Counted from the first letter of the stretch, positions 1 through 11,884 are shown. The stretch is 64,000 nucleotides of DNA from Strongylocentrotus purpuratus (GCF_000002235.5 NW_022145532.1:62001-126000); one strand, 5' to 3'. A program made the numbers and translations. Notes: generated by a model from the sequence alone, not told the origin.

Positions 1-294
1 CTGGTCACTGAGATGAGAAAAAAGGAGATTTTTTATTTTATTTTCTCCTTTTCTTTTTAGAACAGCGTCTCGTTTCTATCAAAATCTACCTTTACATTAG
101 GATTTCATGTAGGTTTTGATTTTGTTTTATTCTAATTACAACACGTGTTTGAATTCTAATGCCAATTCATTTCAATTCAATTAAACCTCCCCTTTTTATA
201 GAGGGCAAATAACACGATCGAAACTATTATTGAAAAATCAACTATAGATCAATGTGTATACTATATTGCATGTCCCAAGGAAATCATATTCGGA
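1..294. other. no feature seen
   Basis: AT-rich non-coding sequence. No open frame, repeat or splice pattern that I can support. Confidence 0.6.
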
Positions 295-1008
295 TTAAAG
301 GAAACCTCACCCAAAAGAATAAGTGCAGGTATTCTGAAAAATGAGATGTCTTCCTGCCCTTTGTTGTACAATTTTCCTTACGAAAATATACAAGAGATAT
401 TTAAATGAAGATATCCTTGGCATGATCTGATGCCTTTTAGCGTGACGTGGGCGCAGCCATTTACTTGGAAATGTAACGTACCAGTTGCAATTGTACATGC
501 ATCATGCACCAAACTTTAGCTAGAAAGACCTTTTAAATAAATAACAAAACCTTTACTTTTCAATGAAGAAAAATAAAAGCTGAAAATATATATTACAGAG
601 GTACCATTTTAACTGATTCGTTAATTGTGTAGCAGTTGACAGAGCTATTTCAGTTATGAGAAACCTTTACGCCAGAAGAGACCAACTTGTTTATGCAATT
701 TGCGTTTTGGCAATTGGAGTACAAAGGATAATAGCAGGTGAATGAAATTTTATATCACTACACACAACTGGGAAGGAAGCATCCATAAATTTGATTACAT
801 TTACTTGATAAACGACTTCACATAGTACGTCACGTTATCCAACAAAAATTACGATGCCCATGTCGTGCTGAGAAACTGTAGATTATCCCTAATGTATGCC
901 TCTCTCATACAGTAGTGGGAAATATAGAATAAATGTAGAATAATGGGCAATAATATAATAACGCTCTCAGACTAAGTCAAGTTATTTCTTAGGGTGAGGT
1001 TCCCTTGA
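295..1008. mobile_element. MITE-like element with TTAA target
   Basis: Imperfect terminal inverted repeats face each other. The left end is TTAA followed by AGGAAACCTCACCC. The right end is GGGTGAGGTTCCC followed by TTGA, a one-base change from TTAA. Similarity continues inward for roughly 30 to 40 bases on both arms. The interior holds no credible open frame. TTAA target duplication is typical of piggyBac-type transposition, so this is probably a non-autonomous relative. An unrelated chance inverted repeat is the alternative; the 714-bp size and TTAA edge argue against it. Confidence 0.5.
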
Positions 1009-3043
1009 AGTAATGTACATCAATGTCACAATCGCATACATCAATAGGTGACGCAGCATGAAATTACATTGATTTTTCGAAAAAAAATAGTTGCTACCGT
1101 GTTAAATGTTTATCACCTCATAGAAATATTTATAATCTTTTTGTTTTCATTCTGTAAAACATGGCTTTTATTTCATTGGCATCGATGTAAAAACAAAATA
1201 TTGCCATTTTCAATCCATTCTTTTATCGATATTTGTATAATTTTGTTCTTATTGCCTTTGAAACCCAGTCCTTATTCCCATCATTTACTCCCATTGTTTC
1301 CTTTAACAAAATTTCCCACGTTATTTGTTTTCATCCTGCCTATTAAAGTGACAGTCAACATGGAGAAACATGAACACGTTCACGTTCACGCATCACCAAA
1401 CGATATCCAATCGCGGCCTAACCCTCGTTTACGTCTCATATTCGACAGAGAAATAATGACATATGTCAAATCATTTGCATAACACTTCGAATTTCACGAC
1501 GCCTATTTTGACTTGCCAGTAAGTCCCTGGTACCGACATGATATGTCAAAGTGTTTTTGTTTCTTCGGCGCATTCCAGACCCCATAAAAGAAAACCAAAC
1601 AAATGAAAATAATAAATATTTTTCTATTTTTGAAAGACTTCCACACTAGGAGTCCAGCGATTTGATGAATGATTAGCTGGACAAGTATAACAACACTGAC
1701 AGCATGAAATGAACAATTTAAGAGAAAATGATGAACTTGTCTGCATTCCACAATCGGTATTTATTTATGTGTTGGTATGACGATAGATATGAATGACTGA
1801 TGATCAATCTTCCCATCAAGGGCAAGCGGTTATGAAATAAAAGAGAAGTAGTCAGAGAAAACTGTATTTATGATATAAATACGAAGGAAAGGCGTACAAG
1901 TTGAGTAGGACATTTTACAAATCTGAATAACGTATTCTGATTATCGTTATCATTCTGTATATCGTTGTTTTATGTAAATGATAAACATACCCCCAAAAAT
2001 TACCAACACTTTATTTTCTATATTTTCTTATTCACTATCAAGAAGGGGTTGTGCTGGGGAGTGGGAGGGGGTACGACTTAAAGTGATTTACATGAATAAT
2101 ATCGTGAAATACTAATGGGGAACTTGGGAATCGGAAATGAAAATTGATCACGAAATCTGCTATTAGTTTGTTTCGCACTCTTGTGACAGCCGATTGTGTG
2201 TTTTTCCTTCTTCAATGTAGCAGCTATTCAATAATGTTTGCACATGGAACTCTTTTATTTGACTTGAAATCAATCCAATCGTTATCACCGTAGATTAAAA
2301 AAAGATCCGAATGATCTGTTTACATCAGAAAATTCAAATTAGTGAGAATCTATTAATTTTGAATAGATCTTCGTAAGTGTACGTCGTACATCCTTTACAG
2401 TTCAAATTTAAATATATTTTATTCATATTTAAAAACATGTTTTTTAATAGAGTGTGATATACCTTCGTAATATATCACATATTCACATCATGACCTTTAA
2501 ACGACATTTAAAAAATAATATTTTCCACGATACTCTGCACCCACGTACTGACTCGAAGTATTGCACTTTATACAGGCAATGTGAGGTCAATGTGTATGGG
2601 TCAATGGAGAGACAGAGAACGACGATGTAATTAGAGCAAATTTGCAGTAAATGTTCTACAACGATGGCATTTCTATTTTTTTACTTGAAGCGGAAACGTA
2701 CGCATCGAGCTTAATATTTATTTGCATATCTCCATCGGTGAAAAGGGGTTTGATTGTATACCAATAACAAACAAGCTAAAAACAAATTAATTTGCACCAG
2801 CTATTATAAAGCATTTTGTGAGTTTCATGCATAGATTAACACAGAGGCGTAGATAAACAGGGGTACATGTGTGTGCCCCTTCATTTGAGTGGCGACAAAA
2901 ATGAAGTAAAAGTAAAAGGGAAGAGGGGAAGACGACGTGGAATAAGATAATACGAACCCCTTCCATACCATTATTTTACTAGATGGTTTGTTCTATTGTA
3001 TTACATCATCCGCGTATCATCTCGGTCACATCCCGCACCCCCT
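1009..3043. other. no gene seen
   Basis: AT-rich, stop-rich sequence. The open frames at 1048-1482 and 1503-1751 have no domain, cysteine pattern or splice context that I recognise. A short G-rich patch lies near 2045-2075. Nothing else is supported. Confidence 0.55.
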
Positions 3044-3080
3044 TACACACACACGCACGCACACCACAGCGTGTGTGTGT
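3044..3080. repeat. CA/GT microsatellite that can form a hairpin
   Basis: A (CA)n-type run is followed a few bases later by a (GT)n run, so the two halves are complementary. It sits at the tail end of the SINE-like sequence to its right and may have grown from that tail. Confidence 0.6.
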
Positions 3081-3260
3081 ATTGGGTTTTTACAGACGTG
3101 TATCAATCAATCAGATATGATTATTTACGTCTGGGACCGACCTTTAAACGTCACCATCCGAAAGACGTGACTCAGTTTCGAACCTGCGTCCTCGGCTGAA
3201 TCAGTTTGTAACTTCCACTTTTTAGCTGGATTACAGGCGCACGCCACAACGCCTAGTCAG
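3081..3260 (-). mobile_element. SINE-like element, minus strand, 7SL-like head
   Basis: Read on the minus strand, the element starts near 3260 with a stretch containing GGCGTGCGCCTGTAATCCAG. This closely resembles the 5' Alu domain of 7SL (SRP) RNA. About 70 bases on is GGTTCGAAACT, a good Pol III B box. A body with the words CTTTCGGATGGTGACG and GGTCGGTCCCAGACG follows, and then the CA/GT repeat. A Pol III-type retroposon is the best reading. Whether the head is truly 7SL-derived or a tRNA-like sequence that resembles it cannot be settled by eye. Confidence 0.5.
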
Positions 3261-3754
3261 CCTTCTCAATCGCCTGACTGTATCTATGAATGGAAACTGA
3301 TGATGATTAAAGCAGACAAATAAATATTGTCATTCAGTCAACTAGGCTTGTATCTGCCTCCTTATGTTGATCATTGGCTTATACTCTAATAGGTTGTGAC
3401 GTTATCGTGTACAATTGAGCATAATGATAACGTTTAACGATGCAATTCAGAGTATAACGATCGAATTCAAATGGTAGTATATAAATAACTTTCTTTCGAA
3501 AAAAGAGGAAAATATCATTGTACTTTTCATTGTATATCATTGTAATTTTCTCAAAACTGATTTAGTTACAATGAAGAAAAAAAAAAAACCTAAATGATAT
3601 AGCAATTTAATCCTATAAAGTCAATTTATTGCAAGTACTCTGAGTTATTAACGTTTATGATCAATTACATGCGCTATATATATTTCTTTTTAATGTATAA
3701 TATTTTTATCAAAATATTGATCTGACATTATATCTCACACTTTCACACTCGTAG
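3261..3754. other. no feature seen
   Basis: AT-rich non-coding sequence with short A runs. Confidence 0.55.
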
Positions 3755-3967
3755 AAATGTATGCCGTTCGTCTTGTTTAAATTGTCAAAATATTTGCTAC
3801 GGTACCGGTACACAACCTATATATACATGCATCAACGATATTTGTCTTTGTGTATGGTAAACAAATTTATGCTGTTTTTCTTGTTTAGATTGTCAAAATA
3901 TTTACACCGGTACCGGAAAACAATCTATATATACATGTATCAACTATATTTTTCTTTGAGTATAGGC
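3755..3967. repeat. 108-bp tandem duplication, two copies
   Basis: Two diverged copies of a 108-bp unit lie head to tail, starting near 3761 and 3869. Shared words are TTGTCAAAATATTT, ACCGGTACCGG (or GGTACCGGTAC) and CTATATATACATG. Copy 2 has several substitutions, so the duplication is not recent. The single open frame through both copies is a by-product of a unit length divisible by three. Confidence 0.75.
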
Positions 3968-6055
3968 GGTAACTACATTAAGAACAATTGATTGCAGGGT
4001 TTATTTAACACTAAACAGTTGATTATACGTGTAGAAGAGATATATTAAGACACACCGCAAGGGGTAGTTGCCATATACGCCCACATATCTCGTGTATTAG
4101 TTTCACAAACTGGAAAATAAAGATTGAAATAAAGTCAGACATTCTATTATGCTTTGTTGAATTTTATCCCGAACAAACTCCATTGAATCGTTTTTTTATA
4201 AAATTAATCTGTTTTAACTTCCTACTCATTTCATATACTTAGTTTTATATCGTGCTTTTCACGTCTCCGATTCATCAATTTAAATGGGAAGTGATTTGGA
4301 TAAACAGCAAAATTAATATTAACTTTGGAGTATAATTAAGGGTATTAGCATTTAATTAACAATCATTCATATTCTATTGACATGAGGAGTATGATGTTTT
4401 TAGGTTTATTATCAATTAAATAATAATTATTACAAACCAACCATGAAAAGGAAACTTATTTTGTATTATTATTAAATTGTAAAGAAAATGTCACGGTAAT
4501 TATTTTGAAACAGAAGTTATTTGGAAATAGACTGCTATTATTTAAATCGATATTTTCCTTCCAGCGCCGGGCATCCTCCTTCATTTGTCAACAATTTTCA
4601 TGAGCTCTAAACGAAGCGTAACCGGACCCAGACAGAAATGATTACTTTGGCGTTTCACATTTGAAATGGACCGTAGCATTCGACAAGCGATCTTAACGAA
4701 TTCAAGTGGAAACCTCAACCGTTGAAGGGATTATTGTAGGGATGTCGCTGGTATGGTGTGACGCTTCCATTCTTATTTTCCCTCCTTGTTTGCTCTGCGA
4801 TCATCTTTAAAAAAAAATAAGGACCATGCAGGTACTCCACATGTTGGTAAATCTAAATAAAGGAGAACAAATAGTTTTGTTCCTTTTTAATTTTTCTATT
4901 TTCTGCTTTTTGTCGACTTTTTTTGTTGCCTACCATTCAGAACATTCCAGGTTCTCCTTTTTAAAGATCACAGGGTTTTGAGACCACTGGCATATTATGA
5001 GATTTTCAGAAAGAGGTTATTCCTTTCTGGCTTATCGTTGAGATGTTATGTACGATTGACGTTAATTGCATATTTGGGGACCAAATGGTGGATAATATTT
5101 GACAAACAGTTTGCGGAAATCGCTGCGGGAGGGCTATATCTTAATGGGTATGGGTAAACACTTTACTTTCATACAAAATGCGCGGGAGTCACAAATGAAG
5201 CCGTGGCGATATTGTGTCATGGCTGTGAACCGGAGGGGGGGGGGGGGACCCGACAATCGAGGAAGTTCAACGTCCGAACAGGAAATGCCTCAAAGGATAC
5301 ACCCCCTCCCGATTTTTATATTTTGCATTTTGCAGTCATTTGCAATTTTCCATTCATGAACACTTTTGATCACTCAGGCAGATCCATGTGTGCATATCCA
5401 CGTTTCGACGGCGTAAAATTATTAGTAATTAAAAACAAACATTCTAGTGATTGTTAAATTGGACTCATTAACTACCCTTTTTTGCATTTTGTTCCATTAC
5501 ATTTCCGGGGGGAATCTCCCTTATGAATTATCCTGAGATCGTACCCCCCCCCCCCCCCAACCCACCGATTGCCTGTGGATAAGTAGTTATGTACTTGCTT
5601 GTCAAGCAGAGCAGATAAAACCACGGGTAGAACGAATCATTATAATGCACTCATGCCTATGTCGGGTTTATTGAAGACACTAAATGTAAAGATTAAGATT
5701 ATGCTCGTTTCATTTGGAGTAGCTGAACTACGTGTATTCTTTGTACTAAATAAGAATGAGAGTAATATTCTCTGATCTAGGTTTGCCAACACACTTATGA
5801 ATGCTGAAGTTTTATTTTAAGATTATATTCCTTTGTTATTAGAGAAACTATAAAAAATCATGTGATCAACGTACTAATTTTGTAAATCTTGACTGACTGT
5901 GATGCAATGATGATATGATAGTTATCGCTGTACCCATCGTGTCAATGCCTAGCACTACTCCTATACTTACATTGACTGTCGACGATGATCTTTATTTCAA
6001 CCGAAACCATTACACCGAATATTAGAAAGCTAGAAAAACCATAACATTAATAATA
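3968..6055. other. no gene seen; G and C homopolymer runs
   Basis: Non-coding. A run of Gs lies near 5234-5247 and a run of Cs near 5546-5559. The open frames across 5099-5457 run through the G tract and show no domain. Confidence 0.5.
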
Positions 6056-6385
6056 GCTCACATTTATGATGCGCTTAATACTTTGTGTCTAGGCGCAGCA
6101 CATAGTATTACTCCAGTCATCGAATTCAGGCTTACCCGCAACACAATGTATGCACATTTTCCACTCCCTGGGGAGCATTCCAGCCAGTCGCCATTTAAAA
6201 GCACCACTTCCTAATCCAACCACATTAACTTTGCATCCTACCGGGTACCCATTTAACACCTGGGTGGAGAGTGGCAAATGTAGATCAATGTCTTACCAAA
6301 GAACATTAGTGCCGCGGTGGGACTTGAACCGCGGACCTTGTGATCCACAGTCCGGTAACATATCCGCTCGGCCACGACACCTCTT
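6056..6385 (-). mobile_element. tRNA-headed SINE, minus strand
   Basis: Read on the minus strand from 6385, a tRNA-like head has an A-box region (GGCCGAGCGGATA) and a B box (GGTTCAAGTCCC). The body contains TTTGGTAAGACATTGATC, ACCCGGTAGGATG and GGGAGTGGA, and the element ends with a sequence related to 'gcgcatcataaatg'. It is close to the copy at 20957-21318 along its whole length. The head resembles class II (Ser/Leu-like) tRNAs but its acceptor stem is not intact, so this is a retroposon and not a tRNA gene. Confidence 0.8.
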
Positions 6386-6625
6386 ATCATCTCATTAGAA
6401 TTTTTTCTTCTTCAAATTTTCATCAACAAAATATATATAGTATTTATATACAATTAGTTGCATACATTGTGTGATGCTTTAAACAGATAGCCGTCAATTC
6501 TCATCTTGCCTCGCCTTCCCGTATTTCCTCGGGGCCGTTAGTCTTGCGGTAATGATCATTCAAATAAATACAAATTGATAAAGAAGAATTATATAAGACT
6601 ATGCTGAAGCAAAATTATGAAACAG
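6386..6625. other. no feature seen
   Basis: AT-rich spacer between a SINE and a GA-rich tract. Confidence 0.55.
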
Positions 6626-6745
6626 AGAGAAAGAGTAAAGGGGAGAGAGTGAGACAGAGAGAGACACAGAGGGGAGGGAGAGACAGAGATATACAGAGCG
6701 ACAGAGAGACAAACAGAGAGAGAGATAGAGAGAGAGAGGGGGTGG
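6626..6745. repeat. GA-rich microsatellite tract
   Basis: Imperfect (GA)n with GACA interruptions. The Arg/Glu-rich open frame here is only the translation of this repeat. Confidence 0.85.
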
Positions 6746-7463
6746 AACAGAGGAAGACTTATATTGAGATAAATCTCACTTTGTTTATTTTCTCTTATTT
6801 AGCGATGTTACAATTACAATTACAATGGCAAAGGTAAATAATAGTAACCAAATAGCACGTGATCATCTTAACCAATGTTTAATTAGGAAATATGAGTTGC
6901 ATCCTACGGCTAAGATATAAACTTAGCTTGTATTATTCTTTGTTTGTCATAATACACAACCGATCTAAAATAAGCAGTTTAGATTTTGTTTATTCCAGAA
7001 AAACGTTGAAATCGAATACATATAAAAGGTGACAGAGAACACAAAAAGAAAGGAATTAGAAGATGATTTACATCCCGGCTCGAGGTACTTTGCTGACAAA
7101 ATGCCTTTTAGGATTTACGCGAGCTCTTTCCATGTCAATAATGGATAAAAACAAAAGTTAAATGACTGCTTGTTTTATCTTCTTCTTTTTTTCCATCTTA
7201 GATTTTAAAAAAGGTTGCTATCCTTTCGTATCGTGGATATTACACTAGTCATCTAATATCAAACTTCCCAGATACGATGCTGGTTTTAATGCGATGTGTA
7301 CACGGGCTATTATCACATCAACAGTGAATGATGGATGATAGAGTTTTATCGACCCTCCTATCCTCGATTCTTTCACTATCATTTGCATGATATTCTGAAC
7401 TTTTCTTGCAATTTGATTGGCCGAGTGAATTCTGTAATTATTGTCATAATTTACCTCTAATTT
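6746..7463. other. no feature seen
   Basis: AT-rich non-coding sequence with no supported frame or repeat. Confidence 0.55.
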
Positions 7464-7522
7464 ACACACACACACACGCACATAACACCCTCCCTCACTC
7501 GCGCGCGCACATGCACGCACCC
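7464..7522. repeat. CA/CG dinucleotide repeat
   Basis: An (AC)n run passes into CGCGCGCAC. It is a short mixed purine-pyrimidine tract of the kind that can adopt Z-DNA. No gene context. Confidence 0.7.
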
Positions 7523-7887
7523 ACAATGAATATCTCTTTTAGATCTAGACCACGTGATATAATTCTGTTCTTTGGATTGCAATTCATATCTGACTTCACA
7601 TTACAAATTGTACATAAAAGAAACATGTCACAGCGACATAAGATACGAAATGTGCCAGTAATTAAAGGAAAAAAGAACATGGAGAAATATACCGGAGGGT
7701 TGCGTGAAGGAGAATTCGGGTTTTAGGCCTCAGTTTCTGCAACCTGTATATGTCGTATTAATGATGTGAAAGCCATGTTAACAGTTTCATTGATAGCTAG
7801 AAAATTCGCAGCCCCCCTCCCTTTCCTCTGTGTATATACCCTCTATCTGTCTCCCTCTGTTCCTTGTAAGGCCATTAAAAAAAATAT

Positions 7888-8144
7888 ACATGTTTAGCGT
7901 CCCCGCCCGCTTCCTTTTTGGGGGCCGCCTCCTATTTTTTTTTAAGAAAAAAAAACATGAAAAACACTGCTAAAATGGATCTATTTCTGATTTAAAAAAA
8001 AAAAAAAAAAAAAAATGTCAGCGGCCATCTTGAAAAATAGCCCGATTGTCAGGGAAAATGTACCGAGCGGCCATTTTGGAAGAAAAAAGAAAAAAAAAGG
8101 GCCTCCTCCTTCCTATTTAAAAAAAAACAGGACGCTAAGCATGT
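7888..8144. mobile_element. small foldback element, 257 bp
   Basis: The ends are inverted copies: ACATGTTTAGCGTCC on the left and GGACGCTAAGCATGT on the right. Inside each lies a matching C-rich/A-rich arm (CCTCCTATTTTTTTTT against GGCCTCCTCCTTCCTATTT patterns). The interior has two direct copies of a CGGCCAT(C/T)TTG word and a long A run at 7993-8014. It looks like a non-autonomous foldback element; no transposase is present. Confidence 0.45.
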
Positions 8145-8319
8145 TTTTTTGTTGGCCTTTGTGTTACGCAATGTCTCTGGACTGCAAGCATATCAAACTA
8201 TGCTTAGGATGTAGCCCTTCTGTACCATCACCTCTTAATGCACGATTGTGTTCTTATTCATGCTATGCTAATGTGCAATGATATGTAACATCTATAAGTT
8301 TTGTAAATGAATTATTGAA

Positions 8320-8602
8320 ATAATAACAATAATAGGTCCTTTTATATAGCGCAGCTAGTATATGAATATACTTTCCTGCGCTTAATACAACATTTTCATA
8401 TTATTACCTCCACTGTAGCTGTAATAAGGCGCTGAAACATTTAAGGAATGTTTTCCTATCTGGTACCCATTTTCTTCACCTGGGTATGGGGTGCCAAAAT
8501 ATGGATTAATATCTTGTCAAAGGATTTAGTGCTGTATCGGGGATCGAACCACGACCTTTGAATTTCAAGTCCAAGTGCTTAAACCACTCGACTACGGCAC
8601 TT
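8320..8602 (-). mobile_element. tRNA-headed SINE, minus strand
   Basis: On the minus strand the head begins GTGCCGTAGTCGAGTGG and carries the B box GGTTCGATCCC. Its anticodon arm reads GGACTTGAAATTC, which places TGA (Ser) in the loop. The body has the usual ACCTGGGTATG... equivalent words, and the element ends GCGCTATATAAAAGG with an (ATT)n-like tail toward 8320. It is more diverged in the body than the 6.1 and 21.0 kb copies. Confidence 0.75.
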
Positions 8603-8619
8603 CTACTACAAAATATTAA

Positions 8620-8896
8620 TAGTTTTTACCTCCACTTAGCTGTAATAAGGCCATTACACATTTAATGAATGCGTTTCTACCGGGTACACTTTTAAATCTC
8701 CTGGGCGGAGAGTGGCATAACAGAGATAATAATAATACATTTGTATTAAGCGCTATATAAAAATTAAATATTATTATTATTATTATTATAATAGAGATTA
8801 ATGTCCTGTCAAAGGACATTAGTGCAGCGGCGGGGCTCGAACCGAGAATAATGTGAATTAGAGTCAGTTGACGTATGCACTAGACCACGACACCTC
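8620..8896 (-). mobile_element. tRNA-headed SINE, minus strand, split by a nested insertion
   Basis: The head lies at 8896 and downward (GGTGTCGTGGTCTAGTGC, then B-box-like GGTTCGAGCCCC). The body reappears to the left of a 65-bp insertion at 8728-8792 and runs to about 8620. Together the two parts make one SINE lying directly beside the copy at 8320-8602 in the same orientation. Confidence 0.7.
8728..8792 (+). mobile_element. 5'-truncated SINE tail nested in another SINE
   Basis: Only the 3' end of a SINE is present (AAGCGCTATATAAAAATT plus an (ATT)n tail). It is oriented opposite to its host copy. AGAGAT occurs on both sides, at 8722-8727 and 8793-8798, which fits a short target-site duplication. 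Strong 5' truncation is typical of LINE-driven retroposition. Confidence 0.65.
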
Positions 8897-10598
8897 CACC
8901 TGTTATTGTGAAAGATGGTACACTAAACAAAAATATTTCACCTATTTCACCTATATCACCTCAGTCCAATCAGCTCGAGTTCAAAATTACAACACAGGCG
9001 TGCTGAAGATATCTTGTTGATATCCCTACAGCGAAAACGGTATAAATATGTTGGTGGGACAATGTGCTTCATTTACATGGTAATGAAATAATGAGAGACA
9101 AATTTCACATGGTCACTAGAAGGACAATCATTTTATAAGGGCCTTCTACATCTGCTGTCTTCGTGAGATGAATCAATTACACCACATAGCTTCCCTCCTG
9201 ACACGTTTGGCACTTTGGTGTGTCTACCAGGTCTTAATCTGACCCCTCAGAGGCAAGAAGAGGTGAGAAGTATTTTTGGTTTAATACCTATTAGTCTTAC
9301 ATATGAATATACCATGCTGGCCCTGACCTTCAGGTAGATCATAAGGGAAAGTGCACATGCGTACCTAACACCTTTACCGCTGACTGAGCATCAGCACCTC
9401 CCGTTATAAGACTTGTCCGTCTCAATTTGTAATGACGTCATAACAGAACATCTAAGGGGTAAGAGGACCTTTGGTAGAAAATTTGATTTATTTCAGGCCC
9501 TCGGTATGTACGTTAGACACTATTATTTCTATTTTTCATCGACCCAACTCTTAAACAAAACAAAAAACAAGAACACGCGAGGTTAATTTTAGAAAGCGGG
9601 CAGTAAATGCTATGTATATACTAGAGGTCCTATTTACGAAAGCAAAGTGAAATTGGTATCCAGCTGGGTTGGGAACGTGGTGTGTAATACAAGCTCTCCA
9701 ATCTGATCAGGATTCTGATGGTGGAATGGTTCTGTTGCAAGAGCAGTCAGGTGAAGAGAGGGTCAGTTTCTACTCGGCATAATTAGTTACCTTGTGATAA
9801 TTTTCGATTGAAAAAACATGAATAAGATGTAATTAGCAAAGCCAAATCAGTCATCCTCCCCCACCCCCCCCCCCCAAAGAAAGAAATGGCAACAAGCATG
9901 CGTATTTCTCTTATCATTCCAATATTCCTTTTGAAATTATTCCGAACGCCACAGTGTAACATTATGTTACCTTCATAAAACTTGGGATAAAACATAATAA
10001 TATGAATACAGGTTGCTTGCAGAAGTGATCTGCCCTATAATATGTGAACACGCTGTGCGCTTTCATCACCAATCTAACGGTTTGATAATAGACATACCTG
10101 ATCATTCCCTGGGTATTGGCATCGAGTTATCCTGACCCAATTCTACAAAGATATTTCATGAAACCGGTTTCCTCCACTCATTCCATAAACTTGGACGGCC
10201 TTTGTGATTTAAATCATTTTCCCCATCCGCATGATATTTTGTATCTACTGCATGATGGCGAAGAAAGGAATGACAAAAAGTTATTATGGCAATGTGTGAT
10301 ACAAGTTTGGAATTAATTGTCTTTGTCTTGATTGTAAAGAAAATCTTGGGAAAAGACTTACATTAATCCCCCTAACTACTTTGAATACGTGAAAGATATA
10401 TTGAACGACATTTCAGTTACCTTTTCAGTACTTTTTTTAAATCACATAATGTTCAAAAGACAGTGGAGATTGTGCACATGACATGATTCCTCTAACTAGA
10501 ATTACGATTGATACAAAAAACTACCCCACTACTAATTCAGATGATTAGTTGTAATTCATATAATAAGAGGGGAAAGTGAAGAATATTTTATACATGGA
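8897..10598. other. no gene seen
   Basis: Non-coding sequence with a C run near 9862-9876. The open frames at 9783-9995 and 10116-10316 show no recognisable domain. Confidence 0.5.
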
Positions 10599-10784
10599 TT
10601 GAGTAATGTTTGCTTTCATGATGACATCGTATATATAACAGCTAAGCTCGACGCCATGTTTGACCTGGATGCATCAGAATTAGATAAACTAATAGTAAAG
10701 CATAACCAAAGGATCAACAAGTTGCAAAACCTTTTTTTAGAAAATTATTCATATCGCGACAGAGCCTTGGAGATCTTGATTTGA
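10599..10784 (+). CDS. unrecognised open frame, possible exon
   Basis: I do not recognise this frame. It begins without an ATG at its left edge and ends with TGA at 10782-10784. From about residue 15 on it reads like a helical protein: a stretch near AKLDAMFDLDASELDKLIV is rich in Asp/Leu/Lys with heptad-like spacing, then KHNQRINKLQNLFLENYS. A possible 3' splice site (tatataacag) lies just before the start of this stretch and would give phase 1. No donor or poly(A) signal decides its borders. It could be a gene fragment, a piece of a decayed transposon, or chance. Confidence 0.22.
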   Translation: MSNVCFHDDIVYITAKLDAMFDLDASELDKLIVKHNQRINKLQNLFLENYSYRDRALEILI

Positions 10785-11106
10785 AGAATTGGAAGGACAG
10801 AAGTAGACAATAGAGAGACAGAAAGACAGAAAAGTAGATTATAAAGAGACAGAAAGTCAGAGAGACAGAACGTAGGGATTAGAGTTAATACTGGCTGAAT
10901 GACTGGCTGTGTATACAAGACGACAAAAGAAGAGTAAAGGAGAGCTATTTCCCAGGGTATGTATGTTAGTAGAATAGTTTGATCATGGGTTTGATCATCT
11001 GACGTCGAGTACCCTTGATAGATAAGGTGGCATCGCGGAGGTTTGCCCCCTCGGGTCAATCTCCTGCGTGATTCGAATTAAACAAAGGACATACAATCAA
11101 CCTTTC
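10785..11106. other. purine-rich spacer
   Basis: GACAGAAAG-type words dominate 10795-10875. Nothing else is seen. Confidence 0.55.
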
Positions 11107-11180
11107 GAGAAGTCTGCAACCCCACGTTGAGATTTTTAAAAAAAAGCAGATTTTTTTCATAAGTATTTCATTGTCTTTAA
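11107..11180. repeat. left copy of a flanking direct repeat
   Basis: This 74-bp sequence (GAGAAGTCTGCAACCCCACG at its start, CATAAGTATTTCATT near its end) recurs at 11885-11943 on the other side of the foldback element. The right copy lacks about 12 bases in the A/T-rich middle. It is far too long for a normal transposition target duplication. Confidence 0.75.
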
Positions 11181-11884
11181 AGGGTGTATCTCACTGTGCG
11201 GCGAATGCTTGCGAACATAACGAATTGTGGGTTTTGCCAGGGCTCATAAAAGGTTGCAAAATGTTCGTAAAAGGTTGCAAGAAAGTTCGCAAACAGTTTT
11301 TCTTGATGTAAACAGTTTTTCTTGTCGCAAGCAGTTTTTTTTTTGTCGCAAAGAAATTTTGAACATGTTCATAATTACTTTGCGAAATTATTTTTCCGCG
11401 AACATTTGTAAGCGTTTGCAAAACAGTCGTAAGCCTTTGCAAAACAGTCGTAAGCGTTTGCAAAACAGGCGTAAGCCTTTGCAAACGGTTGTAAGACGGT
11501 GTCGCTGAAGTTATTTTTGATTCGCCAATGCTAGCGACCACGTTGCCCTTTGATTCCTATATAAAATCGACCCATTGAGTACCAGGAGTTAGCAAAAGGT
11601 CCCAAACATTCACAAAGAGTGGCAAAGCTAGGATTGGCAAATAGTTGCTAATCTTCGCAAAAACTGTTGCTAGCATTTGCCTACAGTCGCTAATAGTCGC
11701 CAACTGCCTTTCGCAAACATTCGCTCAAATGTTGCTTATTGTCGATAAAAGTTGCTAAACGTCGCTAAAAGTCGCTAAATGTCGCAAGAGCGAACTTTGA
11801 TCTTCGCCAACATTCGTCAGAAAAGTTGGCGAATCCAAAATTCGCAACGTTCATCAGCATTCACCGCTCAGTGAGATACACCCT
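11181..11884. mobile_element. foldback element made of CGCAAA-type words, copy 1
   Basis: The ends are inverted: AGGGTGTATCTCACTG at the left and CAGTGAGATACACCCT at the right. Similarity continues inward (GCGG(C/T)GAATGCT). The 704-bp body is almost entirely degenerate repeats of short words such as GTAAGCGTTTGCAAAACA on the left and GTCGCTAAAAGTCGCTAA on the right. The open frames on both strands are shadows of this word structure. A second, diverged member is at 45508-46022. I know of no coding capacity in either copy. Confidence 0.75.
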
